From positions 1-18,242 of the forward strand of contig NZ_CALFIG010000348.1 in NCBI RefSeq assembly GCF_937876455.1: a stretch of 18,242 bases of DNA, given 5' to 3'. The translations under genes were made by a program, and so were the position numbers. Shown one piece after another: positions 15,298-18,242 of the stretch. Below the pieces are notes generated by a model, which was not told the origin of the DNA, did not search any database, and worked only from the letters and a program-made list of their open reading frames with translations. This DNA is from an uncultured Flavobacterium sp. (GTDB taxonomy: Bacteria; Bacteroidota; Bacteroidia; Flavobacteriales; Flavobacteriaceae). Each line of letters starts with the position of its first letter. Positions within the stretch are counted from its first letter, which is position 1.

Positions 15298-17451
15298 TTA
15301 AATCACCATCGTCAACTGAATGCGTTTTCTTGCTTCATCTACCTCCACGACTTTGACCTGAACGTGTTGGTGCATTTTAACCACTTCGTTTACATCAGAA
15401 ACATAGCCTGCTTTAAGCTGAGAAATGTGAACCAAGCCACTTTCTTTAATTCCTACATCCACAAAACAACCAAAAGCAGTAATGTTATTTACAATTCCGG
15501 GTAAAATCATCCCGGTTTTTAAATCTTTTATGCTGCGAACATTTGGATCAAATTCAAAAATTTTAGCCGCTTTTCTCGGATCTAATCCTGGTTTTTCTAG
15601 TTCTTTTAAAATGTCTTTTAAGGTTAAAATACCTATTTCGGCTGTGGTGTAATTTTCTGGCTTTATTTGCGCGATTTTTGCTGGATTCGCTACTAATTCA
15701 TTTGTTTTTACCCCTAAATCTTTAGCCATTTTTTCAACAATTGCATACGCTTCTGGATGTACCGCCGAATTATCCAACGGATTTTTACCGTCTTTAATTC
15801 TGATAAATGCCACTGCTTGTTGATATGCTTTTTCGCCTAAACGAGGCACTTTTTTCAATTGTTTTCTGTCTTTAAAAGGGCCATTTTCAGAACGATAGGC
15901 CACGATGTTTTCAGCCATTTTTTCTCCAATTCCAGAAACATAACTCAACAATGATTTACTGGCGGTATTAATGTTAATTCCAACAGAATTTACACAACTT
16001 ATTACGGTGCTGTCTAGTGCAGCTTGCAGTTTGGTTTGGTCTACATCATGTTGATATTGTCCTACACCTATGGATTTCGGATCAATTTTTACCAATTCTG
16101 CTAAAGGGTCACTTAATCGTCGACCAATAGAAACCGAACCACGAACAGTTACATCGTAATTTGAAAACTCCTCACGTGCTATTTTGCTCGCAGAATATAC
16201 CGATGCTCCAGCTTCTGAAACCACAAAAACCTGAACAGGCTTATCGAAGGCAATTTTTTTGATGAAAAATTCAGTTTCGCGTGATGCTGTTCCGTTTCCA
16301 ATTGAAATCGCTTCAATGTTATACGCATTAACCATCGAGCGGATTTTTTTCATCGCCATAGCGGTGTCTCCCGAATTAGCTCGGGATTGAGGCGCATGCG
16401 GATAAATAGTTTCGTTGTGTAATAAATCGCCTTTTTCATCTAAACAAACCACTTTACAACCTGTTCGATACCCTGGGTCGATGGCTAAAATACGTTTTTC
16501 GCCCAATGGTGGTGCCAGTAATAACTGACGTAAATTTTCAGCAAAAACATCAATAGCTTTACTATCGGCTTTGGCTTTGGCTTCTTGCAACGTTTCGTTT
16601 GAAATAGCGGGTTCTAACAAACGTTTGTAACTATCTTTAATCGCTAATTTTAGATGTTCTGTTGTATACGAATTTTTATTTTTAATGATGTTTTCTTCGA
16701 TAAAATCTAAAGCTTCTTCTTTTTCGATTGCGACATTTAATTTTACAAAACCTTCGGCTTCAGCGCGCAACATGGCTAATAAACGGTGCGATGGTGCTTT
16801 TGAAAGTGTTTCTTCCCAATCAAAATATTGATTGAATTTTTGAGCGGCTTCGTCGTCTTTTTTTGTCTTCACTACTTTAGTTGAAATCACCGCTTTATGT
16901 TGAAACATTCGACGTAAATTTTTACGAATAAAGATGTTTTCATTAATCCATTCGGCAATAATATCGCGCGCGCCTTGTAAGGCTTCGTCTTCGTTTTTAA
17001 CCGTTTCATTCAAATAGTTAGAAGCTAAAAACTCAATATCATCAGTCCCGACACTTCGGGATTGAGACATTATTATTTTTGCTAATGGTTCCAATCCGTT
17101 TTCACGAGCTACATCGGCTTTGGTTTTTTTCTTCTTTTTGTAAGGTAAATAAAAATCTTCCAATTCTTGTAAATCAAAACTGTTTTCAATTTTAGTTTTC
17201 AATTCTGGCGAAAGTGCATTTTGTTCTTCAATAGATTTTAAAATGCTTTCTTTTCGTTTAGTAATTTCGTCAAATTGCTTGTTTAATTTTGAAATGGCTT
17301 CTATTTGCACCTCGTCTAAATTGCCGGTTTGGTCTTTTCGATAACGCGAAATAAATGGAATCGTACAATCTTCTGATAGTAATTTTATGGTTGCCTCAAT
17401 GCTTTTAGGAGCAATATTGGTCTGATTTTGTATAAATTGGATATGGTTCAT
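15298..17451 (-). CDS. tex: Tex-family RNA-binding protein (S1 domain)
   Basis: 717 residues from the ATG at 17449-17451. The frame runs back to a GTG at 17472, but MNHIQFIQNQT is the usual start in this family. Domains in order: Tex N-terminal helical region (about 1-190, with CTIPFISRYRKDQTGNLDEVQ), a YqgF/RNase H-like domain starting at AIDPGYRTGCK (about 323-333), a helix-hairpin-helix region (SYVSGIGEKMAENIVAYR, FKDRKQLKKVPRLGEKA), and a C-terminal S1 RNA-binding domain (GMILPGIVNNITAFGCFVDVG, ESGLVHISQL). Tex is a conserved cytoplasmic nucleic-acid-binding protein linked to transcription and RNA metabolism. Odd feature: two short palindromic repeats lie in frame inside the gene and add SRSVG- and SRANSG-type peptides. 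No disruption of the frame is seen. Confidence 0.93.
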   Translation of the reverse strand: MNHIQFIQNQTNIAPKSIEATIKLLSEDCTIPFISRYRKDQTGNLDEVQIEAISKLNKQFDEITKRKESILKSIEEQNALSPELKTKIENSFDLQELEDFYLPYKKKKKTKADVARENGLEPLAKIIMSQSRSVGTDDIEFLASNYLNETVKNEDEALQGARDIIAEWINENIFIRKNLRRMFQHKAVISTKVVKTKKDDEAAQKFNQYFDWEETLSKAPSHRLLAMLRAEAEGFVKLNVAIEKEEALDFIEENIIKNKNSYTTEHLKLAIKDSYKRLLEPAISNETLQEAKAKADSKAIDVFAENLRQLLLAPPLGEKRILAIDPGYRTGCKVVCLDEKGDLLHNETIYPHAPQSRANSGDTAMAMKKIRSMVNAYNIEAISIGNGTASRETEFFIKKIAFDKPVQVFVVSEAGASVYSASKIAREEFSNYDVTVRGSVSIGRRLSDPLAELVKIDPKSIGVGQYQHDVDQTKLQAALDSTVISCVNSVGININTASKSLLSYVSGIGEKMAENIVAYRSENGPFKDRKQLKKVPRLGEKAYQQAVAFIRIKDGKNPLDNSAVHPEAYAIVEKMAKDLGVKTNELVANPAKIAQIKPENYTTAEIGILTLKDILKELEKPGLDPRKAAKIFEFDPNVRSIKDLKTGMILPGIVNNITAFGCFVDVGIKESGLVHISQLKAGYVSDVNEVVKMHQHVQVKVVEVDEARKRIQLTMVI
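16369..16391. repeat. Short palindromic repeat inside tex, copy 1
   Basis: TCCCGA (16369-16374), a 6-base loop and TCGGGA (16381-16386), followed by TTGAG. On the tex strand it encodes the QSRANSG stretch just after the YqgF-domain IYPHAP motif. The arms and the TTGAG flank are shared with the copy at 17046. It resembles interspersed TCCCGA...TCGGGA palindromes that I recall from Flavobacterium genomes. Confidence 0.6.
17046..17066. repeat. Short palindromic repeat inside tex, copy 2
   Basis: TCCCGA (17046-17051), a 4-base loop and TCGGGA (17056-17061), followed by TTGAG. On the tex strand it encodes SQSRSVG in a loop of the N-terminal helical region. It is 677 bases from the other copy and in the same orientation with respect to the TTGAG flank. 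Confidence 0.6.
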
Positions 17452-17480
17452 TGTGAAATCTATATTGGCCACTAAAATAC

Positions 17481-17488
17481 TATCTTTG
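17481..17488 (+). promoter_or_regulatory. Candidate -7 element for the DUF1294 gene
   Basis: TATCTTTG matches TAnnTTTG and ends 17 bases before the ATG at 17506. A TTG at 17465-17467 is 13 bases upstream, shorter than usual. The short gap of 54 bases to tex must hold both divergent promoters; for tex only a one-mismatch TATTTTAG (complement of 17472-17479) is seen. Confidence 0.45.
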
Positions 17489-17505
17489 AATAAAATTATA
17501 TCATT

Positions 17506-17778
17506 ATGGAACCAATATTATTATATTTATTAATTATTAATTTACTCACTCTTTTTATTTGGGGTTATGATAAACAAATGGCTAAAAAAAACCTCCAGCG
17601 AATTTCGGAAATACAGTTATTGTTATTAATTTTCTTAGGTGGTTTCTTAGGTGGTGTTTTAGGAATATTGCTTTTTAAACATAAAATTTCAAAACCTTTT
17701 TTTCTTCTAAAGTTTTTTGTTGTAGGTCTATCGCAATTAATTATTTTACGTTTTGTTCTACGAATTTTATGGAACTAA
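17506..17778 (+). CDS. DUF1294-family small membrane protein
   Basis: 90 residues, mostly hydrophobic. A first membrane helix (about 4-19), then the family motif WGYDKQMAKKNLQRISE (19-35), a second helix with LGGFLGGVLGILLF (about 44-57), the conserved FKHKISKPFF (57-66), and a third helix to near the end. This is the standard DUF1294 layout (YDK-x-A, RIPE-like, GG, RHKT-K-x-x-F). The biochemical role of the family is unknown to me. The gene is divergent from tex and converges on the CDF fragment with a 14-base gap. Confidence 0.88.
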   Translation: MEPILLYLLIINLLTLFIWGYDKQMAKKNLQRISEIQLLLLIFLGGFLGGVLGILLFKHKISKPFFLLKFFVVGLSQLIILRFVLRILWN

Positions 17779-17792
17779 ACAGCATATACTAT

Positions 17793-18185
17793 CTAATCTT
17801 GAACAATAAAATCTTTTGGGTCTTCTTTTTTAAATTCAGGTTGAATATTGATATGATTAATTCCAAAACTTGTAAACAACACTAATTCTATTTGATGTAA
17901 TAACACATTAAATTCACTCATTTTAATGTCTTGGGAACAATCTAAATGCGCTTCTAAATGCAATTCTTCTTCATTTAAATGCCAGACATGAATGTGATGT
18001 AATTTTCCTATTCCTGGTATTTTATGCACTTCTCTTACAATCTCTTTTATATCAATGTTTTCTGGAGTGAAAAGCATTAACATTTTTGTAGATTTTAACA
18101 ACAAATCAACACCTACAACAACTAAATAAATTGCTATTAATAGTGTCATAGCGCTGTCTACCCAAAACCAACCATAAAATTTCAT
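17793..18185 (-). pseudogene. 5'-truncated CDF-family cation efflux protein (C-terminal fragment)
   Basis: 130 residues that correspond to only the C-terminal ~40% of a CDF (ZitB/CzcD-type) zinc/cobalt/cadmium exporter. The piece begins at MKFYGWFWVDSAMTLLIAIY, normally the end of helix 5 and helix 6, and continues into the cytoplasmic domain with IPGIGKLHHIHVWHL, EAHLDC and FGINHINIQPEF. Helices 1-5, which carry the first transport metal site, are absent. Upstream the frame reads ten unrelated codons and then a stop (complement of 18216-18218); the other two frames do not encode CDF sequence either. The ATG at 18183-18185 matches an internal methionine of the family and has no recognisable ribosome-binding site. 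It is probably a remnant of a rearrangement or deletion; an assembly joint is the alternative. Confidence 0.65.
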
Positions 18186-18242
18186 TAACCGTTTGTCAAT
18201 TTTGGCATTGAAAATTTACCACATGAATGAAGAGGCAACTCG

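Noticed and set aside
15497..15515. CCGGG/CCCGG inverted repeat followed by a T-run, looking like a + strand terminator
   Set aside because: It lies inside the S1-domain coding sequence of tex, where the codons for LPG and TGMI explain the bases, and no + strand gene ends nearby.
17452..17472. Seven-codon upstream extension of tex from a GTG at 17472
   Set aside because: The ATG at 17451 gives the usual family N-terminus MNHIQFI, and the extension would use up part of the short divergent promoter region.

Overview
The window looks like chromosomal DNA of a member of the Bacteroidota, most likely Flavobacteriaceae (Flavobacterium-like). It is AT-rich, several genes have the Bacteroidota -7 promoter element TAnnTTTG just upstream, and the proteins (a 67-aa TatA, the GH3 / nucleosidase-like pair, Tex, a DUF1294 protein) read as flavobacterial. 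I could run no database search. No rRNA, tRNA, CRISPR array or complete mobile element was recognised.

Layout. (1) Positions 1-1225, + strand: the 3' part of a very AT-rich multi-pass membrane protein, probably a GtrII-type glucosyltransferase, converging on and overlapping the end of a long leftward gene series. (2) Positions 1211-13977, - strand, twelve closely packed genes. In transcription order they are: a LytM/M23-like envelope protein, a GH3-family acyl-adenylating enzyme, a DUF6909-like protein with a nucleosidase-like C-terminus, a Wzz-like chain-length protein, rmlB, rmlA, rmlC, rmlD, a GtrB/ArnC-like GT2, a WecD-like acetyltransferase, a GT39-like membrane glycosyltransferase and wecE. 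(3) Positions 14122-14325, + strand: tatA, followed by a strong bidirectional terminator. (4) Positions 14367-17472, - strand: a secreted thioredoxin-like protein and the RNA-binding protein Tex. (5) Positions 17506-18185: a small DUF1294 membrane protein and, converging on it, the C-terminal fragment of a CDF cation efflux transporter.

How the genes work together. RmlA and RmlB make dTDP-4-keto-6-deoxyglucose. RmlC and RmlD take it to dTDP-L-rhamnose, while WecE and the WecD-like enzyme would take it to dTDP-4-acetamido-4,6-dideoxygalactose (Fuc4NAc). The GT2 probably loads a sugar onto polyprenyl phosphate for a GT-C enzyme such as the GT39-like or GtrII-like protein, and the Wzz-like protein would set chain length. 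Together they form part of a surface-polysaccharide locus (O-antigen or capsule). The polymerase, the flippase and most glycosyltransferases must lie outside the window.

The points most worth a second look are: two short palindromic repeats sitting in frame inside tex; a LytM domain that has lost every zinc ligand; a CDF gene broken near the right edge; a terminator whose loop contains the stop codon of the opposing gene; and the poorly characterised GH3 plus nucleosidase-like pair at the head of the polysaccharide series.
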